Shown here piece after piece: positions 10,201 through 20,356 of a DNA stretch of 64,000 bases (position 1 is the stretch's first letter; each line of letters starts with the position of its first letter). The DNA is from Pyrenopolyporus hunteri. Lineage: Eukaryota; Ascomycota; Sordariomycetes; Xylariales; Hypoxylaceae. The stretch lies in the NCBI GenBank assembly GCA_902806595.1, contig CADCXC010000037.1:2666001-2730000 (forward strand), read 5' to 3'. A model generated the notes under the pieces. That model searched no databases and was not told the DNA's origin. It was given only the letters and a program-made list of their open reading frames with translations. Both the position numbers and the translations under genes were made by a program.

Positions 10201-11526
10201 AGAAAGTAGCCATAGGGATCTCGGTTTCTTTACCGAGGGACTTGGCGACTAAGACACTGTCCGCCGCCATGAAAACGGGATTTAAATCGGAGATGGGTGA
10301 GGCTGTGACCAGGTTGCCGGCGGGAGTCCCGACGTTCCTTATCTGCCGTCCGGCAAAGTACTTGAGTTGCTTATAGATGGCTTGAAATATTTGGCCCCTT
10401 GCTTCTCCGTAATGCTTGACGGCTTCCTGGCAAATATTCTCGAGATCTGTGAGCACGACGTTTCCGCCGATCTCGAGATGATCATCCTTGAAGGAGTATT
10501 GCCTCAATTCCGGGATGTCTCCGACGAAAACGGATACAGGATATTGCAGAGCCTTGAACTTGATCTCTATTTGGGTCTCCGTGCTCCCGCCGATTATCTT
10601 CGCGTTGGGGTGGACGCTCTTGATCTCCAGCAACTGTCCCAGCGTAACAGGGCGGTACCACCTCTTCCTCTTATTTCCAAAGGACAGAGGCTTGAGTACA
10701 TGTTTCTTCAACGCCGGCGGAAAGATGAGTTCCGTGTCCGGGTTGTACTCGATAAAGCCTGGTGGCGTGAACCTCTTGATGGGTTGTCCGTCGCTAAGGT
10801 TCTTACTCTTGCAACATCCTCCATTCGCACCTTTACCGGGGTTCCCATCTTCCATGCAGCAGCCGGAACCTCCGTTGGCGGTACTTTTGCCGCAAGTATT
10901 TTTCGCGGTGAATGTCTGGGCAGCATCGAGGATGGGGCGATAGCCTGTGCATCGACAGAGATTCCCGTCAAAAGCCTCCTCGACGTCGTGCTCGGTAGGG
11001 CTCTCGTTATTCCTCAAGAGGGCGTACAAACTCATGACAATGCCAGGGGTGCAGAACCCGCACTGGCTCCCGTTGCTCTTGGCTATGCGCTCCTGAGCCG
11101 GATGGGGCTGCTTGACATTCCCTATGCCCTCGATCGTGATTACATGTTTTCCGTCTACGCTGGCGAGAGGCGCTAGGCAGGCGTTGACGCTGGCATGGTA
11201 TATTCGCTTGGTGGTTGGGTTATACTGGCTTACAACGACGGTGCAGGCGCCGCAGCCGCCTTCCGCGCAACCACTATGAATGCCATCTACGTATTAGCGC
11301 TGCTCGATCTGGCAAAGCCGACGGCCGCCCCGACTTACAGTTTGGTCCCAGTCAAGCCGATACCCCGTAAGTATTCGAGCAACGTGACCTCGGGGTCAAT
11401 CTCGTCGAGCACTACCCGAGTGCCGTTGAGGTAGAAGCGAATAGTATCCTCGTATGCCGTGGTCAACGCTAGTTCCCCGCTTGGCGGCACCAGGTTCCTC
11501 TCGGGCGAAATGGCAATGGGAGCCAT
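7282..11526 (-). CDS. hxA: Xanthine dehydrogenase (purine hydroxylase I)
   Basis: Oxidises hypoxanthine to xanthine to urate with NAD+ in purine catabolism, acting in the cytosol or peroxisomal vicinity. Three exons: 11526-11339, 11273-9069, 9010-7282 (introns 65 and 58 bp), giving 1373 residues, normal for the family. Order: plant-type 2Fe-2S cysteines (GCAEGGCGAC from residue 64); second 2Fe-2S domain (QCGFCTPGIVMSLY and NLCRCTGYRP); FAD domain (GGSTETQIEIKF, GNLVTASPISDLNP); molybdopterin domain with GGGFGGKETR (about 821), TAFRGFGGPQG carrying the substrate Arg, and GVGEPP with the catalytic Glu (about 1294). All key residues appear intact. A Gly/Cys-rich linker follows the second Fe-S domain. 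Two GATA sites upstream suggest nitrogen-metabolite control. Paralogous purine hydroxylase II (hxnS type) is an alternative I judge less likely. Confidence 0.93.
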
Positions 11527-11664
11527 GATACCGATTCTTACTCGCCTCCGGACTCCGGTAGATTAAACCGTATGATATTATTGAAGTTAGGGTTCCATGT
11601 AGGTATCTCGAGGAAGAGGCCAAGGTGACTGCTAACAGACGATATTGTCGATTGGGAAAGGAAA

Positions 11665-11694
11665 AGATAATGAGGTAATAGGGTAATAAGATAA
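11665..11694 (+). promoter_or_regulatory. Pair of AGATAA (GATA-factor) sites upstream of XDH
   Basis: AGATAA occurs at 11665-11670 and again at 11689-11694, 24 bp apart and 140-170 bp upstream of the XDH start codon. Both match the HGATAR consensus bound by AreA/NIT2 nitrogen regulators, which control purine catabolism genes in Aspergillus and Neurospora. Binding is inferred, not shown. Confidence 0.5.
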
Positions 11695-11882
11695 TGATTG
11701 CTAGTATTCTAGATTAAACAAAGTGCTGACACATGGAGGTTACCAACAAGACCAACAATACTATCACGACCTACGGCCGGAACGTGTGTATCCCCCCAGG
11801 TATATTGATGCACATTTACATTTTACTAGGTAGTTGGGTGGCAATCCAGGCCTATCTCGATCAGAGTCTAATGCTTCTTCAT

Positions 11883-11896
11883 TCGCCGGATTCCGA
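11883..11896 (+). promoter_or_regulatory. UaY-like dyad (one mismatch) upstream of XDH
   Basis: TCGC, six bases, then CCGA. This differs by one base from TCGG-N6-CCGA, the site of UaY, the uric-acid-responsive activator of purine catabolism in Aspergillus. It lies about 360 bp upstream of the XDH start. Short dyads arise by chance, so confidence is low. Confidence 0.25.
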
Positions 11897-13148
11897 TCGC
11901 CAGCTTCCGTAGGCCATTAGAAAGATGCGGAGACATCATAGCTGAGCCGCTATTTGATACGTATGACATAGAGGGGGCGAACTAGAGGAGCGAATTAGAG
12001 GAACGACATATCGAATCAGCTTCCGGAAACAGTCTGGGGCTATCTGCTTTGCCGCCTCGCTGGTCTGCTGAAGGGGGGCCGTAGTAGTTTGTGTACGGGT
12101 TGGTTACAAGGGTTGGTGTGAGCTTCGGAGTGGGAGCTTAAGAGTGGCAGCTTACATGGAGGAGGGGAAACAGACGAACCTGGAGGGGCTAGGCGGGTTT
12201 CTCTGCTCTGGAGCTAGCCAAAACCGGTCAGCTGCGGGGTATCCAGCCTATCCCTTAGCCTACGGATACCTACCCCTACGCCCTCGTCAGCTTATCATTG
12301 CAGCAGGGCTAGCGGTACCGTGCAGGTACCTCTGATTTGTAGGCTCTCTCATTATAGGACGAAGTATCACTCGCACGTGACAATGACACTCACATAACAT
12401 AGATTTTGTATCTGTTTGCATTTGCGCACTTTTTATGTCACGACAACAACATATCTAATTCAATCAATTCTATGGTGGTAAGATGCAACTGTCCAGAGTA
12501 AGAGCCAACCAATCTCTCAGTTAACTTCATATTCTACAGCTCCTTTCCCTCCTAGCATCGAGCTCTAAACTCTCGAGGGAACACTACAAGCCTCCAACAC
12601 GTCGAGATCTAAAATAATCTTCTTCCATCACACGACCTTACGTAATCTCTTCTAGATACCTACTACGTCCCTAATTCTTATCTCTTAGCGTATAACTACC
12701 TAACTACCCCCTGAGCACGGCGTATCCCTACCTAGTTGCTCCGCAAACCAAGGGTCTGGACTTAACTAAACGAAGATCAAGGGCCTGCCAAACAGTCGGC
12801 AATCCCTCCGGCGGACGATTATGCTCCCTTATAATAGATAAGCCTACAATTGTATGGCGGTATAAACCAGGAATATATTGAAGACATCGATTACCTGTTA
12901 GCAGACCGTTGAATATGAAGTATACTACCAAACCATTGGCTTAACCGTTTGATTTTCTTCGTGCGTCCTTATACTAAATGAAGAACCAGTTGTTATTAAT
13001 TCGGACTTGGAAGCGCTAAAAGACATCGAGATCCCCAAGAAAGTCGTTACAACTTTTACCGGTTCTTTATCCTTATACGGAAGAACGTTTATAATGACTA
13101 AGTCCTTTATAATAAGTATAATATTTCATCTAGTTATAAACGAGTTAT

Positions 13149-13756
13149 GACGGCTGGCCATTTGCCTTGAAACCGCCAACCCGCCAAAACGTTGAAAAAA
13201 AGATGACATAAGCCATATATATGCGTAGACAACTAGAAAAAAGATGACATAATCGCATGTCTGGCATTGACAAAGATGATATAATGCGAGAAAAGATGAC
13301 ATAACATGCGACTAGCGGGTTCTCAAGGAAACTTCTCTATACGTATTGTAATAGTAATGAAGCTATTCCCATATATTTAATCTATATAAGTTTATAGCTG
13401 TATACCTATACCATTCTATTATACATAAGGTTACAATATCCCTTTTAAAGGAATGTTTACGTATCTACCGAATAGATATGCGGGTAAAAGTTAGTCACGT
13501 ATGTAATTCATTATATACTAATAGGTAAGGTAACTAATATCCTCAAAACTAAAATGTTAAAAATATAAATAAAATAATTAAAAATAGTAATAAAATTAAT
13601 TAACTTTCGAAATATTTAAATCTTTAAACCGCATATCTCTACCTATTTTATTTAATTAATTATAATGTTTTTTCATGTAAGAATTATTCTACGGCTTATG
13701 TCATCAATTTTCAGTTGTTTTGGCGGGTTGGCGGTTTTGGGGGAACGGCCCACCAT
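13149..13756. mobile_element. Non-autonomous DNA transposon (MITE-like) with terminal inverted repeats
   Basis: About 608 bp. The left arm contains AAACCGCCAACCCGCCAAAA (from 13170), continuing to GATGACATAAG. The right arm (about 13691-13750) reads as its inverted complement, with TTATGTCATC and TTGGCGGGTTGGCGG. Arm identity is high over about 45 bp and weaker outward to the ends (GGCTGGCC opposite GGTGGGCC). AGTTAT at 13143-13148 and 13757-13762 may be a 6-bp target duplication. There is no transposase; the interior is AT-rich and contains TAAATTAAT-like sequence. The superfamily cannot be named from ends alone. Confidence 0.72.
13198..13306 (+). repeat. Subterminal GATGACATAA repeats of the TIR element
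   Basis: The 10-base word GATGACATAA occurs three times (near 13202, 13244 and 13295), with a variant GATGATATAA near 13274, each preceded by an A-run. The inverted form TTATGTCATC is in the right arm near 13697. Multiple subterminal words of this kind are usual transposase-binding sites in DNA transposons; that role is inferred. Confidence 0.6.
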
Positions 13757-14138
13757 AGTTATTTTTAACCCAAGCATTTCGTCTTATATTATAAACTACC
13801 CATACCAGGTTTACCAGAACCGACAAGTGTACCGATCCATCAAGACCGGCAATTCACTTCTCGACAAGATTAACCCTTTAACCCCTCATCTTGTCACATC
13901 CCCAGCCGGTAGTATATTATGGCAAAAATGGACATGCGGATGGAAGGCTACCTTCTCGCCCACGTGGCGACAGTAAAGTTACCTCTCCCTCCTACTTTGC
14001 GGCTCCGGTTTATCGTGCTGTGTTCCCATCCTAGGTGAAATAGGTCAATCGTTTGGTAATACGGATAAGCATCAAACGGTCTTGCTGGACTTGGCGAATT
14101 CGGAGACTACAGGATTACCGCCGTTCATATAAGTCAAA

Positions 14139-15750
14139 ATGCCTTCTGCTGTGGAAAACGGCACGAATGGCACGAATGGCACGAACGGCCATTCGGCCTA
14201 TCAATTTTTCAATATTATCGACGGCAAACCTCGTACCTCCAAGGACAATCATCAAGTCATCGATCCCCGTACCGAGGAGCCGCTCTGGGATGCACCCATC
14301 GCCTCGACCAAGGACCTCGACGACGCCGTCGAGGCCGCAAACCGTGCCTTTAAAACCTGGAAGTATAGCACAGTGGCCGAGCGACAGCAAGCCCTTCGGG
14401 ATGTCGCCCAGGTCATCCTCGACAACGTCGACATCTTGGCCGAGGTCCAGATGAAGGAAACCGGCAAGTCCAAAAAGATGTCGGAGTTCGATGCTAAGAG
14501 AGCAGCCTGGCACTTTGAGTATTACAGTATGTAAGGTCTAACCCACGTCGATCGCGCATCTGCTCACGTAGCCTACGAAGCAACTATAGCGCTAGAGGAC
14601 GAGGTGCAGTTCGAGGACGACACCGTGAAGATCATCGGGACCCACGTGCCCATCGGCGTCCTCGGCGCCATCTCGCCCTGGAACTTCCCCTTGATCCTGG
14701 CGACCATCAAGATCGCGTCGTCGCTGGCGACGGGCAACTGCTGCATCATCAAGCCGTCGCCCTTCACGCCGTACTCGCTGCTCAAGTTCTGCGAGCTGGC
14801 GCAGGCGGTGCTGCCGCGCGGCGTGTTCCAGGCCGTCAACGGCGGCGCCGACCTCGGCGAGCGGATGACGCTGCACCCGGGGATCCACCACATCAGCTTC
14901 ACGGGCACCATCGCGGTGGGGCAGCGCATCCTGCGCAACTGCGCCGGCACCCTGAAGAAGGTCATCCTGGAGCTGGCGGGGAACAACGCGTGCATCGTGT
15001 GCGACGACGTCGACCTCGACAAGGTCGTGCCGCAGGTCGCCAGCGGCGCGCTCTTCCACGCCGGCCAGGTGTGCGTCGCCTCCAAGCGCATCTACGTGCA
15101 CGAATCCATCTACGACCGCTTCCTCGACCGGCTCGTCGAGGAGTCCCGGAAGTACGCCGTCAACGACGACGAGGACAACCCCTTCCCGCCCCTGTCCAAC
15201 CGCGCCAACTACGAGCGCGCCGTCGGCATCGTCGAGGACTGCAAGAAGAACGGCTACAAGATCGTCACCGGCGGCGACGTCCGCCCCAGGGAGAAGGGCT
15301 TCTGGCTGCCCCCTACTATCGTCGAGAAGCCCCCCGAGGATTCCCTGCTCGTGAGGGAAGAGCAATTCGGTGAGTAGCTCCCCGACTTTCCTTCTTTCCC
15401 CCTAATAAACACCCACCCTCAACCCCCTTACCACCAAACCAAACCCACTAACCCGTCCCCCAGCGCCCATCGTCCCCGTGCTCTCCTGGACGGACGAAGC
15501 CGACGTGATCGCGCGCGCGAACCTGGACAACGCGGGGCTGGGGGCGTCCGTGTACACGCCGGACGAGGCGCGGGCGCTGCGCATCGCGCGCCGGCTCGAG
15601 TCCGGCACCGTGTGGATCAACCAGTTCGAGCGCCCGCACTACGGCGGCTTCTTCGGCGGCTGGAAGCTCAGCGGCTTCGGCGGCGAGCTCGGGCGCCAGG
15701 GCCTGCTGCACTACTGCCACACGCAGACTCTGCAGATTGCGAAGACGTAG
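14139..15750 (+). CDS. NAD(P)-dependent aldehyde dehydrogenase (ALDH superfamily, betaine-aldehyde-dehydrogenase-like)
   Basis: Oxidises an aldehyde to its acid with NAD(P)+. Three exons: 14139-14526, 14572-15369, 15464-15750 (introns 45 and 94 bp), giving 490 residues, the standard length. Landmarks are AISPWNFPL (oxyanion Asn167), SFTGTIAVGQ (cofactor loop), LELAGNNA (general base Glu263), HAGQVCVASKR (catalytic Cys297) and EEQFAPIVPVLSW near the second junction. The protein starts with a short NGTNGTNGTNG tract encoded by a three-copy 9-bp repeat. It has no clear targeting signal. Substrate is not readable from sequence; the betaine-aldehyde/aminoaldehyde branch is the best guess. The neighbouring kynurenine aminotransferase is convergent, so no operon-like link is implied. 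Confidence 0.9.
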
Positions 15751-16238
15751 GGTGGAGGATGCGTGTGATTTGCTTGGTCTAGTTTCGGTTTCGTCTGATT
15801 TGATCTGGTTGGGTTGAATTGGATTCGCTTTGCTTAGGGGGAGAAGAAGAAGAAGCTTGTAAGATGTGGATAGAGCGTTGTTTAGATTTCTGTAGATATT
15901 TCACTTGCACTTAAGAGTGGTAAATACGTATATTTACGCTCTATATACTCAGAGAAGACGATTGGATATTTCAATATATCTATATTATCAAGATTTCAAG
16001 AGCGATCAATGTTGCGCTGGAAGATACGTTCCCCAGCCTGCGGCGTCAAATGTTTGGGTTAGAACACCCTAGCCTACAAACTTCTGAGTAGCACCTACGC
16101 CTCGGATCGTCATAGAATTCATGTAAACTCTCGATATCTATGCCACGATAGTAACATATCTTCATCCTCATAACTCTACCACCGAATCTAAGCCCCGACT
16201 CTAGCGGACTCTCTAGTAGATAACTATCATCTATCCCT
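15751..16238. other. Convergent intergenic region, ALDH to kynurenine aminotransferase
   Basis: About 490 bp between the 3' ends of two converging genes. It contains a GA-rich stretch near 15840-15855 and AT-rich sequence after 15900, as expected for 3' untranslated regions. Nothing else was seen. Confidence 0.5.
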
Positions 16239-17872
16239 CTATCCCTGTATATACCTCTTCAAGCCCCTCAGCCTCTCCTTGGCCGTCTCGAGGATATGGT
16301 CCTCCTTACAGACGGCGAAGCGGATGTAGTCCTGGGCGATGTGGGCGTTCTCGTCGGTGTAGAACTCGGTGGGCGGGATGGCGGCCACGCCAACCTCCTG
16401 GATGAGGAACCAGGCGAGCTGGAAGTCGCGCGGCCGGCTGGCCACGTGCGGCGGGAACGGGTACCCCGCCGGCAGCTTCACCTTCTGCATGTTCACCATC
16501 ACGAAGTACCCGCCCTCCGGGTCCGTGTACGGGAGGCCCAGCTCGTCCCATACTTCGTTGAAGAGCGCCATCTTCCCCTTCATGTCCCGCACTGTCTCGT
16601 CCCAGAACCCTTCCGCCTCGGCTTGCTCGAAACCTGGGGTTTGTTAGTTGCCGTGCGATACTTGGAAAGGTGGAGAGCTTAGACGTACCCACTGCGCAGG
16701 CTTCTTGCAATGGCGAGACGGACGAGTAGCAGATCCGCGTGTGCGCTGCGGAGACGTACTTGATTAAGTGCGGGGGGCCCATGAGCCAGCCTATCTCTTA
16801 TTAGCAACTGACCCCAGATCGTAAATCTGATATTCAACGTACCTACACGCCAGCCCGTGGCATAAAAGTTTTTGCCGGCCGATCCGACGGTTAGTGTCAG
16901 ATTTTCGATCTCAGGGGAGAGGGTTGCGATTCTCGTAAAGGGCACGTAGTAGAGACGGTCGTACACCTCGTCGGAGAGGATTATGATCTCGTTCTTAACG
17001 CAGATGTCTCCTATTCTCTGCAGCTCTTCTTTCGAGAAGACCTTGCCCACGGGGTTATCTAGGGTCCCCATTAGTTCCTTTCATCTCAACCTTTCAGTGG
17101 AAATAGGCTACTTACGAGGCGTGTTAATAACAATCATTTTCGTCTTCGGCGTGATCGCCTTCTCAAGCTCATCAAAATCGACGGTCCACTCAGCGGAAGA
17201 TGAAGTCCGTACTGCTCCGTCTTTAGGCGGGTGCAGAGGGACATAGACGATCTTCCCGCCGGGCATCTCGATATTGCTGATGTATCTGGGCGAGTATTAG
17301 CATATGGACAGCAACGCCTTAATATAAGAGTAAATGCCTCACTGGTCAAAGAACGGCTCAAAGATAATGACCTCGTCGCCGGGCTCTATGAAAGCCATGA
17401 AGGCACTGAGCATGCCTTCGTTTGCTCCCGTCGTGATCGTAACTTCGGTCTCTGGGTCGAGTCTCCGCCCCCAGAAGGGCGCATAGGCGTCTGCGATAGC
17501 CTTCTTTAGTCGCGGCCTGCCCTTGGTCGGGCTGTACTGGTTGCAATCCACCCGGTCCAAGGCCGACTTGGCGGCATTGATGATAAAAGGAGGCGGGTTG
17601 TAGCCGAAGAAGCCCTGGCCCATGTTTACGACGGGCTGCTTTGGAGAGGCCGCGGCCGCCTCGTTGATGATAGACCAAACATCCTGTCTCTGGCCGGCAA
17701 CTCGAGCTGCAGGCTTGAGCTTGGGTGGGAGCTGATGCGTTGCCATGCTTGAATGAAACCCCCGGATTGTAACAGCGAATCCGAGATGAGCTTTTCTGAG
17801 GTAGGGTGTTGTTGTGTTGAATAGTCTGGAACAAGATCTCAGGCCAGAGAAGCAATGCATGTAGGTGGTCAT
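16239..17872 (-). CDS. BNA3: Kynurenine aminotransferase (kynurenine-oxoglutarate transaminase)
   Basis: PLP-dependent class I aminotransferase converting kynurenine to kynurenic acid, with 2-oxoacid partners. Five exons: 17872-17343, 17285-17116, 17058-16843, 16790-16689, 16633-16239, with introns of 52-57 bp; total 470 residues. Landmarks: VVNMGQGFFGYNPPPFI, QYSPTKGRPRLKKAIA, TTGANEGMLSAFMAF, a junction giving HNPVGKVF, ILSDEVYDRLYY, and SAGKNFYATGWRVGW with the Schiff-base Lys (about residue 296). The first 42 residues are basic and end in IRGFHSS before Met43 (17746), a likely mitochondrial presequence. Starting at Met43 gives a 428-residue cytosolic form, so two isoforms are possible. 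It is divergent from the Dsc3 gene across 18-kb promoter sequence. Confidence 0.92.
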
Positions 17873-18691
17873 CCGCCTGTAAGTAAGTGTTGTACCTACA
17901 GGATATAATATCTCTCGGGTCCAATGCGAGTCGTAATCTCACGCCAGCACGATCCAATCCTCGGTCCGATATTTGACTATGCCGCTAAGTTCGATAACTG
18001 GCCCGTCAACCAATCTAAATAATTGGCTTTTAAGAGTTATTTAACTTCTTATTTTTGAAGATTATTTTTCAATCAACTCTCCCGTTCTACAAAGAGTGAC
18101 GACAGTTCCGTAATCGGCCGCGTGCGATTGGAGTACGCGAAGAGAAGGGCGTTAAATAAACACCCCAGCTTGCACCAACACCGAACTCAACCTTCCTTTC
18201 CCAGAAACTATGTCGACGTTAAGGGAAACTCGTATATAAAAGTTGGCTCATAGAAATACCTAACCACGAATTTTAATAATAATTATCTCGAAAGTTTATG
18301 ATGTTTTAGCTATGAGTAGGCTACTTTGACGCCCTTCTGCGGGCACCTGGCAGCCACCCGGGGTACTTACACAATCACAGCCAAAGGGCGTCACGTCATT
18401 TCTGGCGCGGAGCACCTAAGCGGCTAAAGCCCGTTAAAACAGCGGCCGCCGCAGTTATAGTTCCCCACTGAACAAGCTCGCTGCCGTAGCGAACTCAGAC
18501 CCCTAAGTGGCCCCTAAACTCTGGAGTTACTTGCCCCTTTTGCGACGTGCGCAGGGATCAAATCGATCCGATCTATCGATATCTTCGTATACTTCGTCTC
18601 ACTCGACTTAAGCCGATCTTCGTATCGCAGCAACAACACTCCCGTACCATCGTATATACAAGACGATGCCTCAGTCCGACCATCCATCAAG
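17873..18691. other. Divergent promoter region, kynurenine aminotransferase and Dsc3
   Basis: About 820 bp between two divergent starts, with no coding potential. It has AT-rich sequence at 18000-18080 and 18255-18310. It also has an inverted repeat at 18327-18393 with a CRE-like TGACGTG beside it, and several GCGGCCGC-like GC-rich words near 18440. Confidence 0.5.
18327..18398. promoter_or_regulatory. 10-bp inverted repeat plus CRE-like site in a divergent promoter
   Basis: TGACGCCCTT (18327-18336) is repeated in inverted form as AAGGGCGTCA (18384-18393). The second arm runs into CACGTCA, the complement of a bZIP-type TGACGTG. It could be a regulatory dyad for either divergent gene; function is inferred only. 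Confidence 0.3.
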
Positions 18692-19768
18692 ATGACGACC
18701 TCACCACCGCATCCCAAACCTCCCTCCTCGCCCCTCCTCCCCGCGCAACCGCAACCGCCTCCCCTGCTCCTCACCATCCGCTTCAGCGCCGACATCCCCG
18801 ACCTCGAGCTGGACATCCCGCGGCCCTCGCTCACGACCGTCGTGTCCCTCAAGCACCTGATCCGCGCGCGGCTCTCGGAGCCCAACTCCCAGCGGCGCCT
18901 GCGCTTCATCCACGGCGGCAAGATCCTGCCCGACAACGCCGTGCTCAGCTCCGTGCTACGCGCCCCGCCGCCGCCGCCGCCGTCGTCTGGGTTCGGGTAC
19001 GGAGTGGACGCGGGGAGGGGCGGGAGAGGAGGAGGCTATGGCTATGGCTATAACGGCGGGGACGCAAGCGACGGTAAGGGCAAAGGCAAGGGAAAATCCG
19101 TGCCCGGGCGCCCCGAGCCCACGCAGCGCATCTACGTGAACTGTTCCATCGGGGACAGTCTAACGACGGCCGAACTCGAGGCCGAGGCTGCGGCGGCAGC
19201 TGCTCCCCCGCCGACTAGTAGTAGCACTACCGCCAACACCACGAATAACGTCAACACCAACAACACCACCGGCACCGGCACCACATCCCCCGCCCAAGCC
19301 CCCCCCAGCACCTCCGCCGCGCCGCGGGGCTTCGACCGCCTCCTCTCAGCGGGCTTCACGGCCGCGGAAGTGAACCAGCTGCGGCTCCAGTTCCGCAGCG
19401 TGCACGCGCCGCGGTACACGCCGGACACGCTGCCGTCGCCGGACACGTTCCGGCGGATGGAAGACGCGTGGATCGACGACAGCTACAACAACAGCAACAG
19501 CAGCAGCGGGGGCGCGGGGGGTTTGGCGAGCAACAGCGGCTCGGGGGCCCTGGGGCAGAGCACGGACAGCGACGAGGTGGGGCTCGTGGCGCTGGTGGAC
19601 GTGATGATCCGCGGGGTGGTGACGGGGTTCATGTGGCCGCTGGGCAGCGCGGGGTGGCTTGTGCGGGAGGAGGGGATGGCGAGCGGGCGGTGGAGGTTCA
19701 TGGTGGGTGTTGGGGTGGTGTTTAGCGTGTTGATCGGGGTGATTAGGAGTATTTCGGGCGAGAGGTGA
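18692..19768 (+). CDS. dsc3: Dsc E3 ubiquitin ligase complex subunit 3 (DUF2407)
   Basis: Single exon, 358 residues. Dsc3 is a membrane subunit of the Golgi Dsc E3 ligase, which in fungi activates the sterol/hypoxia factor SREBP and disposes of orphan membrane proteins. An N-terminal ubiquitin-like domain spans about residues 25-90 (LLTIRFSADIPDLELDI, VSLKHLIRARL, RRLRFIHGGKIL). A low-complexity linker follows, rich in Pro, Gly/Tyr and Asn/Thr. Then comes the DUF2407 C-terminal signature GFDRLLSAGFTAAEVNQLRLQF with RRMEDAWIDD, and two C-terminal hydrophobic segments (about 290-315 and 333-352). The linker is long and repetitive (KGKGKGK; poly-Ala; Asn/Thr). The family assignment is from recognised motifs. 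Confidence 0.85.
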   Translation: MTTSPPHPKPPSSPLLPAQPQPPPLLLTIRFSADIPDLELDIPRPSLTTVVSLKHLIRARLSEPNSQRRLRFIHGGKILPDNAVLSSVLRAPPPPPPSSGFGYGVDAGRGGRGGGYGYGYNGGDASDGKGKGKGKSVPGRPEPTQRIYVNCSIGDSLTTAELEAEAAAAAAPPPTSSSTTANTTNNVNTNNTTGTGTTSPAQAPPSTSAAPRGFDRLLSAGFTAAEVNQLRLQFRSVHAPRYTPDTLPSPDTFRRMEDAWIDDSYNNSNSSSGGAGGLASNSGSGALGQSTDSDEVGLVALVDVMIRGVVTGFMWPLGSAGWLVREEGMASGRWRFMVGVGVVFSVLIGVIRSISGER

Positions 19769-20356
19769 GGAAGTGAGGTGCGAAAACCGAATTGCGATGA
19801 GAAAGATGTACTAGGTACATTACATTACACGTATGCATTGGGATGGCGTTGGCGTTGCAAGGGCAGGACTATATCATAGGAGGCGGCGTTCGTAGCAATT
19901 ACATGCTGAGCCTAAGAGCACGAGAGATGCAACATATTCACGTTGGCAAGGGACCGAAGGACAGACGAGCGGGTTGGGTATCGCCAACGGCGGCGATACC
20001 CCCATTATCTATCTAAGCAAGGCACTAGTAACTCCAAGACCTCAAGAGATGGCTACGCCTCTAGAAGAAACGCAATAGAAACCCGTCAGGTCCAGTCTCT
20101 GTCATCGGTCTGGAAACAAAGTGGTATTCTCGTCCCTGAAACTCCAAACCCCGTAGCCGCAAGCCCCTTAACGAGAGGCTCCATGCTCAATTCCTGCTTT
20201 TATCATCGCGTGAGTCGGTTGTAAAATCATCCGCAATTAACCGTCTCCAGTAGTCGAATCGAATAGTAAGTACTCGTATACCCACCTACCATAGCATCTT
20301 TATGCAGTCGAAGTCGAAATAATACGGGGGGGAGTTTTCTTCGTCGCGGAATGGTA
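19769..20356. other. Convergent intergenic region, Dsc3 to Mtr4
   Basis: About 590 bp between converging genes. The open frame at 19943-20224 has no recognisable features and I do not accept it. Nothing else was seen. Confidence 0.5.

Larger units (their letters stand above)
11527..13148. other. Large intergenic region upstream of XDH
   Basis: About 1.6 kb with no supportable gene. The small frames at 12144-12335 (+) and 12728-12931 (-) have no recognisable content. It contains the XDH promoter with GATA sites and a UaY-like site (listed separately), and becomes AT-rich toward the transposon at 13149. Confidence 0.5.

Noticed and set aside
12144..12931. Small genes in the 11.5-14.1 kb gap
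   Set aside because: Short frames only, with no domain, no splice-consistent extension and no conserved pattern.
14592..15365. Minus-strand 257-residue frame
   Set aside because: Antisense of the aldehyde dehydrogenase exon, with a composition expected from codon-position GC bias.
7282..15750. Metabolic gene cluster of XDH, ALDH and kynurenine aminotransferase
   Set aside because: Different pathways, mixed orientations, large gaps and no shared regulator; adjacency is more simply chance.
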